The position numbers and the translations under genes were made by a program. Positions 24,489-34,723 of a stretch of 64,000 nucleotides of DNA are shown one piece after another. Within the stretch, counting starts at the first letter, position 1. Each line of letters begins with the position of its first letter. The stretch is from Cyclobacteriaceae bacterium (lineage in GTDB: Bacteria; Bacteroidota; Bacteroidia; Cytophagales; Cyclobacteriaceae), in the NCBI GenBank assembly GCA_027533395.1, contig JAPZUF010000001.1:1-64000 (forward strand), written 5' to 3'. Below the pieces are notes generated by a model that was not told the origin of the DNA, ran no database searches, and worked only from the letters and a program-made list of their open reading frames with translations.

Positions 24489-25733
24489 TCAATACTTAAA
24501 GGTCATCATACTTTTGCTTGTAATGTTATCATTAGTTTTCAATACTAAATAACACTTTGAAGGATAATTGCTGTGATTGTATTCATATGAATATTCCATT
24601 TGATAAGAAGATGTTTTATCAACCGATTCATACCTTAACAATAGAGGATTATTATCAGAGGCTGCTACAACCATTTCAGTCTTGAAAAATTCATGTATAC
24701 TCTTTAATGGATTTGGATTTGAATCAAAATTTGCAATGCTTAAATTAGATGTAGGAGTACTTAAGTAATAATCATTTTTACCTATCAAATTATTATTTTG
24801 GTCAAAATACCCATCAAAGAAATATTTTGACTGAGATGTTTTGCCCGGGAACTGCGTAATATCCATTGAGTAATTATTATTTGTTCGAGTAAATAGATAT
24901 GTGAAATAAATTTCATCTGAATATCCATTTAACACAGTTAGCCAATTCCATTCTACAGCATTATTCGAAGGATAATTAAGAATGTATTTCCATATTATGT
25001 TGTTATTATATAAAGTATTATAAAAAGTCACTTTACTTAATTTACCCTCAAGATTATATTCAAAAATTTCGTGATAGTGTTGATAATAAAGTTTGTACTC
25101 AGGAAGATAGTAATAGTAATCTTTCTTTGTCAATTTTCCATTAGTATAGGTAAAAACATGCTTCTCCTCAGGTATATATTTATTCAAATGACTTTTGAAA
25201 CTAAATATTTCATACTCTTTAATCATTTGACTGTTGTTATCAACAATCTCGAAACCAAAATTTGCGTAACCAAATAATTCAGGAGTATCAGTTGGCTCGA
25301 TAGGTATTACTTGAGGCGTAATTGTATTCGTATTATTTTCTGTAACAGAAAAGTTTATTGGTAAAGGATCAGCTACAAGATTTGCAAGTTCAGAATTCTC
25401 ATAAGGCGTGGCGAAGATTGCTTTATGGTTTGTATCTAAAATGATAAATTGTGTAACTTGATAACTACCGACTGGTAATTCTACATTTTCGCTTACAAAA
25501 CCTTGACCAAAAGAAAACAGAGCCAGCTTCTTGTATTCAATTAATACTTCTCCAGACAAATTCTTAATTGTAAGTAGCACAAAGGCAGGGGTAGTTAACT
25601 CATTTGTTCTTAATTCACTTCGATTTTTGCTTGTGAATGAAAAGCTTAAGGAACCTTTTACATTAAGAACTTCATCTGTTTGACAAGCAATTAACAAACA
25701 AACAAAAAATAAGAAAGTGATAATTTTCTTCAT
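24489..25733 (-). CDS. Lipoprotein of unknown function
   Basis: A 414-residue lipoprotein with signal peptide and lipobox LLIAC. I do not recognise the family. The N-terminal ~130 residues form a beta-rich part (LSFSFTSKNRSELRT, LLTIKNLSGEVLIEY) that looks Ig-like; the rest is rich in Tyr and Asn with repeated strands (KYFFDGYFDQNNNLIGKND), as in YD/RHS-like tracking proteins (DUF4595-type). It lies alone between two identical 59-bp terminator copies and looks inserted between the aromatic operon and atpC. Confidence 0.65.
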   Translation of the reverse strand: MKKIITFLFFVCLLIACQTDEVLNVKGSLSFSFTSKNRSELRTNELTTPAFVLLTIKNLSGEVLIEYKKLALFSFGQGFVSENVELPVGSYQVTQFIILDTNHKAIFATPYENSELANLVADPLPINFSVTENNTNTITPQVIPIEPTDTPELFGYANFGFEIVDNNSQMIKEYEIFSFKSHLNKYIPEEKHVFTYTNGKLTKKDYYYYLPEYKLYYQHYHEIFEYNLEGKLSKVTFYNTLYNNNIIWKYILNYPSNNAVEWNWLTVLNGYSDEIYFTYLFTRTNNNYSMDITQFPGKTSQSKYFFDGYFDQNNNLIGKNDYYLSTPTSNLSIANFDSNPNPLKSIHEFFKTEMVVAASDNNPLLLRYESVDKTSSYQMEYSYEYNHSNYPSKCYLVLKTNDNITSKSMMTFKY

Positions 25734-25985
25734 ACTTCTGGAATTTTAGTTTAATCAAAAGCAAATGACTTAGAATCGCTAATGAATTATCAAAACTAAC
25801 GAAGAAGAAAATTTATTAATGTTCAGTAAAATTCAATTAAAATCAAATTTAAACCACCGAACATATTTTAAGTTGAATCACAACATGGTATGAATGAAAA
25901 AATACTATTTATGACTCAAAATTAGTTCGTATGCTAATTCAATATTTGCTTTATATATTTTCCGAAATGAACTCATGTAAAACAA
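25734..25985. other. AT-rich gap without genes
   Basis: About 250 bases with no open frame, promoter or hairpin that I can support; it separates the lipoprotein start from the atpC terminator. Confidence 0.5.
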
Positions 25986-26044
25986 AAAAAAAGCTGCCTC
26001 ATCGGCAGCTTTTCAATTTTATTTTGAAAGTGAGATTAAGCTTT
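25986..26044 (-). repeat. 59-bp duplicated terminator, copy 2 (atpC end)
   Basis: Identical to 24348-24406. Here it is in its native place: it includes the last two codons and stop of atpC and the terminator hairpin after it. Confidence 0.9.
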
Positions 26045-26281
26045 TACACCATCAGCAAGTAATACTACTTTATTGTGTAATACTTCTACAACACCACCGG
26101 TGATATTCACTTTTTGGGTAGCACCTTTGGTTTTATATTCTACTTGTCCTTCTTTTAATAAGGAAACAAGCGGTGCGTGGTTATTCAAAATTTGAAAAGA
26201 ACCATCAGCGCCCGGAAAAATAGCTGAATCTGCTTCTCCTTCGAATATCTTTTTTTCTGGTGTTACTATCTCTAAGAACAT
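26036..26281 (-). CDS. atpC: ATP synthase epsilon subunit (short form)
   Basis: An 81-residue F1 epsilon subunit, the N-terminal beta-sandwich only (LEIVTPEKKIFEGEADSAIF, then ADGSFQILNNHAPLVSLLKEG). The C-terminal helical hairpin that regulates ATPase activity in E. coli is absent, as is common in Bacteroidota. It follows atpD after an 82-base AT-rich spacer; both belong to one unit, apart from the other ATP synthase genes, which are not in the window. Confidence 0.93.
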   Translation of the reverse strand: MFLEIVTPEKKIFEGEADSAIFPGADGSFQILNNHAPLVSLLKEGQVEYKTKGATQKVNITGGVVEVLHNKVVLLADGVKA

Positions 26282-26283
26282 AA

Positions 26284-26363
26284 TTCAAAATTTCAAATTC
26301 AAAATTTCAAATTTCAAATCTCAGACCCACAAACTTGAATCTGAAATTTGGAATTTCAAATTA
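26284..26363 (-). other. AAATTTCAAATT-rich spacer between atpD and atpC
   Basis: Repeated AAATTTCAAAT units in direct and inverted order. Part of the spacer can fold back (TTCAAATTTCAAATCT against AATCTGAAATTTGGAATTTC). A modest RNA hairpin between two subunits made at different stoichiometry is possible; function unknown. Confidence 0.4.
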
Positions 26364-27878
<1,515 letters not shown>

Positions 27879-28012
27879 TTATTGTGGTTTAATAATTTAT
27901 TGATTGATTTTCAATGATTTGAGGGTATTATGCCTGCAAATCGACCGCAAAAGTAGCCTTTCTTATTTGCTTGTACAAATTCAAATCAACTTAATTCAGA
28001 AATGTTGATGGC

Positions 28013-28708
28013 TTAAGCGAAATGTCTGATTAACCAACCTGCAAGGCGCCAGCGTTTGGTTATGTAAGCAACCTTTTTTTTGTTTTTGATGGCAACATCA
28101 ATTTGCGCTGCTGCTTTGTTTACATCTGCCACCCAAAACTTTGCTTTAGCTTTGGCCATAGGAGTATCTACAAAACCGGTTCGTAAGTCGGTAAACTGAA
28201 TCAGTTTTAATTTTTCGTAGGCAGCTTTTAATCGCAAGCTTTTTAAATAATTGATTTGATAGGCTTTGCTTGCATTATAGGCAGGCGCATGTCGGCTGCT
28301 CATCATTCCGGCAATCGAAGTGATGCTGGCAAATACTCCTTGTTCTTTTTGTTTGAGATAATGCCAACACCAATCTGCAATTTGGGTGAAGGCAACTGTG
28401 TTGGTATCGACCATTAATTTTTCGATTTTGAATTCTAACTGTTTATTAAACTCACCTACACCCGAGCTATAAACTATAGCATCTAGTTGACCTGCTTCAT
28501 TTGCAATTTTTTCTAAATGAAAATCGTTTTGTAAAGTATTTACATCAAACACAACTATGGTAATGTGTTGCGGATATTGTTGTTGAATTTCTTGCAAGAG
28601 ATTTTCTCTTCTGCCCGTGATGTAAACGATTATACCTTGTGATGCCCACCGTAAAGCTAAAGCTTTCCCTATGCCGGATGATGCGCCAATAATTAATGCT
28701 TTTTTCAT
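28013..28708 (-). CDS. Short-chain dehydrogenase/reductase
   Basis: A 231-residue SDR-family NAD(P)-dependent oxidoreductase. GASSGIG (8-14) binds the cofactor, with an Arg cluster (TGRRENL) that favours NADP. The catalytic set is Ser in SITSIAGM and Tyr-x3-Lys in YNASK. A basic C-terminus (KRWRLAGWLIRHFA) may touch the membrane. Substrate unknown. It starts one base after the histidine kinase stop and so is in its operon. Confidence 0.88.
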   Translation of the reverse strand: MKKALIIGASSGIGKALALRWASQGIIVYITGRRENLLQEIQQQYPQHITIVVFDVNTLQNDFHLEKIANEAGQLDAIVYSSGVGEFNKQLEFKIEKLMVDTNTVAFTQIADWCWHYLKQKEQGVFASITSIAGMMSSRHAPAYNASKAYQINYLKSLRLKAAYEKLKLIQFTDLRTGFVDTPMAKAKAKFWVADVNKAAAQIDVAIKNKKKVAYITKRWRLAGWLIRHFA

Positions 28709-29932
28709 TTATATAGTTGCTGTGATGGCTTTTAAAACAATGCGGAAAGTTGTTCCTTGATTTTCTTCGGATGATTTTACAAAAATTTGTCCGTTGTGGT
28801 ACGACTCAATAATACGTTTGGCTAAGGCAAGTCCTAAACCCCAACCTCTTTTTTTAGTTGTGAATCCAGGATTGAAAACCATTGGAATTTTTGAACGTGG
28901 AATTCCTTTTCCTGTATCTGAAATATCAATCAATACTTTGCTCTCGCTGCCGCGCAAAATTTTAATAGCAATTAAACCTGAACTACCCATCGCATCTACA
29001 GCGTTTTTACACAAGTTTTCAATTACCCATTCAAACAAGGGTGCGTGTACATTTGCATAGATGCTTTCTGACAAAGTGTAAACCTCTAATCTTACCTTAG
29101 ATGAAATGCGCGGACGTAAATATTGGACTACATTATTCACCAATTGCACCACATTTTCTTGTTTGAGAACAGGAACAGAACCAATGCTGGAGAAACGTTC
29201 GGTAACAATGGTTAATTTTTTTACATCTTTTTCTAATTCATCTACAATGCCTTTTTCCCTCAAGTTGGCATCATCGCGTAAAACTTCCATCCATGCCATT
29301 AAAGAGGAGAGAGGCGTACCCAATTGATGGGCTGTTTCTTTTGCCAAACCTACCCATAATCTGTTTTGCTCTGCTTCCTTCGAGTAATTAAATGCCAAAT
29401 AGGAGATGATGGCAAAAATGGCAATAACAGATAATTGTATGTACGGATAGGCAATTAATTGGGTGAGCAAAAATGAATTTTCATAATAAATGTATTGGAC
29501 TGCAAATACCTGACCGTTATCAATTAATGAAATTTTAATGGGTTCGTACTGCTTGCGCATGGTTTCAATTTCACCCTTTAAAAATTTTGTGATGTCTTGT
29601 TTACTTAGAGTGGTATCTACATCTATATTTCGATAATCTAATACTTCACCTTTTTCATCAGCAATAATGATGGGTATAGAATTATTTTGAAATAAAATTT
29701 CCTGTGTGATAAAGTTGATGTTATCCCCACTAGCATCGTTTTCATTCACGGTATACTCAAGAGTTTTGGCATACAACTGAATTTGTTCTTTCTCTTGTTC
29801 TTTTAATTGATTAACTAAAACATTCGTATACCAAATAGAACCAGAAGAAATGCATACCGATACCAATAACACAATCCACTTCCAGCGAGCTTGAGAAGTA
29901 TATAAGTTCATGGTAGGTAGCAGGCGACTCAT
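28709..29932 (-). CDS. Sensor histidine kinase
   Basis: Membrane kinase of 407 residues. Two transmembrane segments (about 19-40 and 163-183) bracket a ~120-residue extracytoplasmic sensor domain. Then come an H-box KETAHQLGTPLSSL with the phospho-accepting H202, an N-box WVIENLCKNAVDAM, and G boxes DTGKGIP and RGWGLGLALAKR. The H-box sequence HQLGTPLSSL is the form common in Bacteroidota kinases of the HPK4 type. No response regulator is adjacent; an orphan receiver lies at 53894 but the link is only a guess. An alternative ATG is at 29911. Confidence 0.9.
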   Translation of the reverse strand: MSRLLPTMNLYTSQARWKWIVLLVSVCISSGSIWYTNVLVNQLKEQEKEQIQLYAKTLEYTVNENDASGDNINFITQEILFQNNSIPIIIADEKGEVLDYRNIDVDTTLSKQDITKFLKGEIETMRKQYEPIKISLIDNGQVFAVQYIYYENSFLLTQLIAYPYIQLSVIAIFAIISYLAFNYSKEAEQNRLWVGLAKETAHQLGTPLSSLMAWMEVLRDDANLREKGIVDELEKDVKKLTIVTERFSSIGSVPVLKQENVVQLVNNVVQYLRPRISSKVRLEVYTLSESIYANVHAPLFEWVIENLCKNAVDAMGSSGLIAIKILRGSESKVLIDISDTGKGIPRSKIPMVFNPGFTTKKRGWGLGLALAKRIIESYHNGQIFVKSSEENQGTTFRIVLKAITATI

Positions 29933-30027
29933 GCAATTAAAGTAAGTAGAGTTTGTGGTTAATCAAAACACTTGAAGTTGAAAAGTAAAACAATGGCTTT
30001 TAAAATCTTGGGTTATGGATAATAAAA

Positions 30028-30054
30028 AAACCGAAGGTCGAGCCTTCGGTTTCT
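30028..30054 (-). terminator. Bidirectional terminator
   Basis: AAACCGAAGG / CCTTCGGTTT with loop TCGAG and A/T runs, 25 bases after the stop of the ABC permease gene on the minus strand. Confidence 0.9.
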
Positions 30055-30078
30055 TTATGTACTTAAAAATTGGCAAAA

Positions 30079-31404
30079 TTAATTTTTAATCATAAACCAC
30101 TTAGCCAACACTTTGTAATTTACTTTTGTGCCCGACATCAAAATACCTACTCGGTAAATTCTGCCTGCTACCCAAGTTGTAAAAATAAATCCACCTACTA
30201 ATAAAACCATTGACAAAACTAACTCCCAGGTTGGTACACCAAAAGCTATGCGACCAACCATAGCCACAGGAGATGTTAGTGGAATAATCGATAACCAAAA
30301 ACTCATGGTGCCGTGTGGGTCGCGCAAAATCACCAGAAACAATCCCATATAGGCTACCAATAATGGTAAAGTAATCGGAAATTGAAATTGTTGCGATTCC
30401 TGAATGCTATCCACTGCAGAACCTACAGCCGCGAATAAAGCGCCATACAATAAATATCCACCTAAGAAATAAAACACGAACACTGCAGCAATTTTACCAA
30501 AAGGAATTTCGCTTAAGTTGACGAGCAATTCATTTACTTTTTTATTGGGTACTTCTTGCGCTTCTTTTACTTCATCTGGCATTTGTTTGGTTATCTGCTC
30601 GGTTAATTGTTTTTGTGGCATTTGCAAACCGAAATAACTCAAAACACTACTTGAAACGAATGTGATGATCAAAATCCAAATTAAAAATTGCAACAAGCCA
30701 ACTGAAGCAATACCAATAATTTTGCCCATCATTAGTTGAAAAGGTTTTACTGAGGAGACGATAACTTCAACAATCTTCGAAGTTTTTTCATCAATCACAC
30801 CTTGCATAATTTGTATGCCGTAAATCAATACAAACATGTAAATCAAAATGCCCAACACAAAACCTAATCCATAGTAAATGCCTGAGTTACTGCTTTTCTC
30901 TTCACCTGTTTCGGTAATGTTTACTTGTTTAAAATCAACTTTGGTTTTTAAGCTAGCCAAAGTCTCTTTATCTATGTTGTAAGCCTCTAATTTCAAGTCT
31001 TGTATACGATCGGCTAACAATCTTTCTAAGTCTCCGATTTTTTCTATACTCGGATTTTCTTTTGTGAAAATAGTAAAGCCTTCAGGTTTCGCTATGTCAA
31101 TGTTAGGAACATACAACAAAGCAAAGTCTTTCGTGTTTTTATAATTTTCTTTTGCTTTTTCAAGCGATTCTTTTTCAATAATGAATTCGAATTTTTTAGT
31201 GTTCTTAAAATCGAATTTGCCACTTTCGTCTAATACGTGAACGATTTCAGGCTTAGCGTTTTCATATTGGTTGATCATGTACCAAACCATTCCACCCATA
31301 ATAGCAGGAAAAATAAGGGGAACCAAAATGGTAGCAATAAGGAAAGATTTTTTTTGTACCCGGTTTAAAAACTCGCGTTGTACAATTAACCAGATTTTAT
31401 TCAT
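30079..31404 (-). CDS. ABC-2 type permease (NatB-like)
   Basis: A 441-residue ABC exporter membrane subunit. One transmembrane helix near the N-terminus (SFLIATILVPLIFPAIMGGMVW), a ~140-residue extracytoplasmic domain, then five or six helices (IYYGLGFVLGILIYMFVLIYG, VGLLQFLIWILIITFVSSSV, AAVFVFYFLGGYLLYGALFA). The order and the large loop match NatB, the sodium exporter subunit, though many relatives export peptides or drugs. It pairs with the ATPase gene 28 bases upstream. Confidence 0.88.
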   Translation of the reverse strand: MNKIWLIVQREFLNRVQKKSFLIATILVPLIFPAIMGGMVWYMINQYENAKPEIVHVLDESGKFDFKNTKKFEFIIEKESLEKAKENYKNTKDFALLYVPNIDIAKPEGFTIFTKENPSIEKIGDLERLLADRIQDLKLEAYNIDKETLASLKTKVDFKQVNITETGEEKSSNSGIYYGLGFVLGILIYMFVLIYGIQIMQGVIDEKTSKIVEVIVSSVKPFQLMMGKIIGIASVGLLQFLIWILIITFVSSSVLSYFGLQMPQKQLTEQITKQMPDEVKEAQEVPNKKVNELLVNLSEIPFGKIAAVFVFYFLGGYLLYGALFAAVGSAVDSIQESQQFQFPITLPLLVAYMGLFLVILRDPHGTMSFWLSIIPLTSPVAMVGRIAFGVPTWELVLSMVLLVGGFIFTTWVAGRIYRVGILMSGTKVNYKVLAKWFMIKN

Positions 31405-31431
31405 GATGATGTTTTTATGTAAGGTTAAATA

Positions 31432-32343
31432 TTATTCGTCTGACTTGCCTTTTACAAGGTTGATGAAAATTTCACTCATCGTTGGTATTTTTTCTACGAA
31501 GGCGTGCACTTCCGTCAAGCCAATTAATTGTTGAAGCAACTGATTAGGTGTATCCAACTGCGGTGTGCGAATGATAGAGTGAAAATAATTTTCTTCTACT
31601 TTTGTTTGCGACACCAATTCGTATTGTCCGTTAATAGAAAAACTTCCTTTATGCTCTATGCTGAAAGTATTGTTTTTATAAGTGTCTTTAATTTGCTTCT
31701 TAGTTCCTTCAACAATTTTTTTCGATTTGTTTATCAACGCAACATGGTCGCACAAATCTTCCACTGTTTCCATTCTGTGTGTTGAAAAAATAATAGTCGA
31801 ACCATTTTTGCGCAGGTCAAGAATTTGTTCGGTTATAAGTTGCGCATTTACCGGGTCGAAGCCAGAGAAAGGTTCATCTAAAATGATCAGTCTAGGTTCG
31901 TGCATCACCGTGCTGATGAATTGCACCTTTTGCGCCATCCCTTTACTTAGGTCTTCAACTTTTTTATTCCACCAATCTTTGATGTCGAATTTTTCAATCC
32001 ATTTTTTGCTTCTTGCCAATGCTTCGTTTCTGCTTAGACCTTTTAACTGTGCGAGATAAAGCAGTTGTTCGCCCACTTTTAACTTTTTATAAAGGCCACG
32101 TTCTTCTGGCAAATAACCAATTACGCCAATATGTTTTTCAGAAAGTTTCTCTCCGAAAATATTTATTTCCCCTGCATCAGCATTTATAATTTGATTTACA
32201 ATTCTGATGAAGGTGGTCTTTCCGGCACCATTGGGGCCAAGTAAACCGTAAATACTTTGTTCGGGAATGGTTAGACTCACATCGTCTAACGCAACATGTT
32301 GAGTATAGCGTTTGATAACGCCTTTAGCTGTTAGTGCATCCAC
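31432..32343 (-). CDS. ABC transporter ATP-binding protein
   Basis: A 303-residue ATPase of the CcmA/NatA group. Walker A LLGPNGAGKTTF, signature LSKGMAQKVQF, Walker B LIILDEPFSGFDP and switch FSTHRMETVEDL are present; the C-terminal ~80 residues are the usual regulatory extension. It energises the permease encoded next, with 28 bases between stop and start. Confidence 0.93.
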   Translation of the reverse strand: MDALTAKGVIKRYTQHVALDDVSLTIPEQSIYGLLGPNGAGKTTFIRIVNQIINADAGEINIFGEKLSEKHIGVIGYLPEERGLYKKLKVGEQLLYLAQLKGLSRNEALARSKKWIEKFDIKDWWNKKVEDLSKGMAQKVQFISTVMHEPRLIILDEPFSGFDPVNAQLITEQILDLRKNGSTIIFSTHRMETVEDLCDHVALINKSKKIVEGTKKQIKDTYKNNTFSIEHKGSFSINGQYELVSQTKVEENYFHSIIRTPQLDTPNQLLQQLIGLTEVHAFVEKIPTMSEIFINLVKGKSDE

Positions 32344-32412
32344 AGGTTTAGAATTTTTGCTTAATTAGTAAACAAGCAACCCGTAGAATTACAAAATGTT
32401 TTTTAGAATTGA

Positions 32413-33318
32413 TTAATTACCAGATTCTTTGAAGATGATGTTACCCATCGAAACGTCTAAATCGAAGATTAAAGCATTTTTATCTCCCTTTACATAGTTG
32501 GCAGTTGCGAAGGTATTTTCACCTGTTTTCTTTAGTGAAGCAGGCATCTTAATACTGCACAACCACGAATCTTTAATGCGAACAGCAACCGGGGTTTGGT
32601 CTGTAGGTAAAATAATTGTAAGGTTTCCAGCACCTACACTTCCTTTAATGGTATTACCGACCAGAGGCTTTTGAGAAAAATCAAGTGAGATATTACCAAA
32701 GCCAACATCAGCCAATAAACATTTGGCTTTCGCCATCGATAAATTTTTAACTGTAACCGAGCCCAAATCTACTTTCACAAAAAAAGTGTCCATTTCAACT
32801 TGGTTCTCTACACCTGAAACATAATTGACTATTACATCGGCACTGCCCGAGTTGATTTTAAGTTTCTTAATTGCCAAACCCGATAAATCTACATTTGCAT
32901 TGCCCATGCCATAAGCCATTTCTAATGCGTAAGGCTTACTGTTGGTTAAATACATTTTCCAAAATTTATTAGGTGTGCCAGAAGATTTTACCTCTGTTGC
33001 TGTAAACATGCGAGATGAAATACTTTCGCTGATGCTTTTTTGTGTTTGATCTTCCAACTCTAGGTTGACATCACAATTTACACCGCGAATGGTTTTGCTT
33101 AAACGATGCGAAAATTCTTGTTCAGTCTGGTTACTAAAAACATTCAAAATTTCAGGATTCTGACTCGGCTTGATGAAACAATTACCACTATTGGCTTTTA
33201 AATTGAGCCTGATGAGTTTGCAACTCTCGTTGTTTTCAACCAAAAATTGTTTTTTTACCTGTGCCTCGGCACTCAACCAACCCACAAAACCACAAGTAAC
33301 CAAAAATAGAATTCGCAT
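32413..33318 (-). CDS. Secreted DUF4097-like beta-helix protein
   Basis: A 301-residue exported protein with a signal peptide ending at LSAEAQ. The middle and C-terminal parts repeat short strands typical of DUF4097-like right-handed beta structures (ANVDLSGLAIKKLKINSGSADVIVNY, shown here in part: NVDLSGLAIKKLKINSGSAD; then KVDLGSVTVKNLSMAKAKC, GFGNISLDFSQ, VGAGNLTIILP). Function unknown; such proteins often accompany anti-sigma or membrane-stress genes. It is on the same strand as the ABC genes, with a gap of about 70 bases. Confidence 0.65.
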   Translation of the reverse strand: MRILFLVTCGFVGWLSAEAQVKKQFLVENNESCKLIRLNLKANSGNCFIKPSQNPEILNVFSNQTEQEFSHRLSKTIRGVNCDVNLELEDQTQKSISESISSRMFTATEVKSSGTPNKFWKMYLTNSKPYALEMAYGMGNANVDLSGLAIKKLKINSGSADVIVNYVSGVENQVEMDTFFVKVDLGSVTVKNLSMAKAKCLLADVGFGNISLDFSQKPLVGNTIKGSVGAGNLTIILPTDQTPVAVRIKDSWLCSIKMPASLKKTGENTFATANYVKGDKNALIFDLDVSMGNIIFKESGN

Positions 33319-33412
33319 AAATCTTAGTTACGGACAGATTACCAGAAGGTTACGGAATGTAAGTTTTTATCCAATTATTAATAGAATTCTAAGCAATAGA
33401 AGGTGTCAAGAT

Positions 33413-33739
33413 TTATTGAAGTTTTGGGTTTTGCGTGTGTCTGTTGCTATCACGATTGGTTTTTTTGTCAATATTTTTTTGCAAAGCCTGCGTTAAGTTT
33501 ATGCCCGTTTGGTTGGCCAAACAAATCAATACCCACAACACATCCGCCATCTCATCGCCTAAGTCTTTGTTTTTGTCACTCTCTTTTTCCGATTGTTCGC
33601 CATAACGCCTGGCCATGATGCGTGCCAGCTCACCCACTTCTTCAGTAAGAATAGCCATGTTAGTGAGTTCATTAAAATATCGAACACCATATTGTTTAAT
33701 CCACTTATCCACTTCAAGTTGAGCCTGATCGAGCGTCAT
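33413..33739 (-). CDS. MazG-like nucleotide pyrophosphohydrolase
   Basis: A 108-residue all-alpha NTP pyrophosphohydrolase of the MazG/dCTPase type that probably hydrolyses non-canonical or damaged nucleotides to monophosphates. The metal-binding set is E-E-x-x-E in LTEEVGELARI and E-x-x-D in LGDEMADVLWVL. Cytosolic. The hydrophilic C-terminus (KKTNRDSNRHTQNPK) is not conserved. Alone on the minus strand. Confidence 0.88.
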   Translation of the reverse strand: MTLDQAQLEVDKWIKQYGVRYFNELTNMAILTEEVGELARIMARRYGEQSEKESDKNKDLGDEMADVLWVLICLANQTGINLTQALQKNIDKKTNRDSNRHTQNPKLQ

Positions 33740-33843
33740 AAATTTTTATTTGGCAGAAAATTAAGTGTATACAGATGATATTAAAAGAGAATGACTAGAA
33801 ACTATCAACCTCTAGCAAAACAATCAACCCATTAATTAAACCT

Positions 33844-33937
33844 GGGCGTACCCCCGCCTGATGGCGGGGTCGGGCTGTTCGTGGCTTTGGTCACGCCAAG
33901 GCGTGACCGCTTCGCGCCACTACCATCCCTTACGCAT
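33844..33937 (+). repeat. Palindromic intergenic repeat, copy 2
   Basis: Same plan as 14661-14752: GGGCGTACC, stem CCCCGCC / GGCGGGG (33852-33869), GTCGGGCTGTTCG linker, stem GGTCACGCC / GGCGTGACC (33889-33908), then CACTACCATCCCTTACGC. Stems differ in sequence from copy 1 while the flanking words are kept. It lies between two divergent genes with no coding frame. Confidence 0.75.
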
Positions 33938-34011
33938 AATCTATGGTTAAAGTAGAAAACCTATTACAACTAAAGTGATTTATAAGAAACAAGGATTTTG
34001 ATTTAAATGAT

Positions 34012-34050
34012 AATTAATTATTGTTTAACAATAATTAATTTCTACTTTTG
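34012..34050 (+). promoter_or_regulatory. 29-bp palindromic operator on DUF2975 promoter
   Basis: AATTAATTATTGTT - T - AACAATAATTAATT is a perfect palindrome (34012-34040). The downstream TACTTTTG (34043-34050) matches the Bacteroidota -7 element, and the TTG within the palindrome (34021-34023) sits near the -33 position. A dimeric repressor bound here would block the promoter; the HTH protein encoded third in the operon is the obvious candidate. Confidence 0.7.
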
Positions 34051-34068
34051 GATAATAATTTAAATAAC

Positions 34069-34713
34069 ATGAAACTAACCTCGCATACATTATTTAGCCT
34101 ATTCATTCGCTCAATTTGGGTATTGTATTGGCTTTATTTTATCGTTTTTATTATAGCTGTTACAATGTCATTAACAGGCGAAATAGAAGGTCGATTTTAT
34201 GCTAACTTCTTCACCACGGATGAACTAGTTTTTGAATCAAATCCTATTCAGAAACTCGATATACTCAAGAACAATAAAACAGTTGCTGTGCTACAACCTT
34301 CAAAATGGGCAATCACTTTAGAGAATCCATCTTACTTCCTGAAATTTGGAACGCTTATTTTCAGTTTACTCCTATTTGCATTTCTCTACTTTCCACTAAA
34401 AACGCTTAAAGCTTTTTTTGAAAACATAAGTCAAGGCAATTTATTTAATATCGAAAATGTAAGAAGGCTTAATCAAATTGGTTCGTACATTTTGATTTAT
34501 CTTTTAATCAATTATTTAGGTTACTCACTATTCAAATATATAATAGTAAACAGTTATCCATTTCCATTAAAAGAAGGAAATCAATTTTCAATTACTTTCT
34601 CATTCGAAAGCATGCCTTTTCTGTGGTTAGGCGTTGCTTTATTCTTTTTTCTTTTGGCAAACGCTTTCAAGCAAGCTATTTTATTAAAAGAAGATCATGA
34701 TTTAACCATCTAA
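34069..34713 (+). CDS. DUF2975 membrane protein 1
   Basis: A 214-residue integral membrane protein of the DUF2975 family with four transmembrane segments (IWVLYWLYFIVFIIAVTM, FLKFGTLIFSLLLFAFLYF, YILIYLLINYLGYSLF, MPFLWLGVALFFFLLANAF) and a ~65-residue loop after the first. The phrase LANAFKQAILLKEDHDLTI is the family's C-terminal mark. These proteins nearly always stand beside a small Cro/C1-type regulator. ATG 34069 is used; a TTG 21 bases earlier lies in the promoter. Function unknown; roles in membrane stress or differentiation have been suggested for relatives. Confidence 0.85.
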   Translation: MKLTSHTLFSLFIRSIWVLYWLYFIVFIIAVTMSLTGEIEGRFYANFFTTDELVFESNPIQKLDILKNNKTVAVLQPSKWAITLENPSYFLKFGTLIFSLLLFAFLYFPLKTLKAFFENISQGNLFNIENVRRLNQIGSYILIYLLINYLGYSLFKYIIVNSYPFPLKEGNQFSITFSFESMPFLWLGVALFFFLLANAFKQAILLKEDHDLTI

Positions 34714-34723
34714 CAATACGGCT

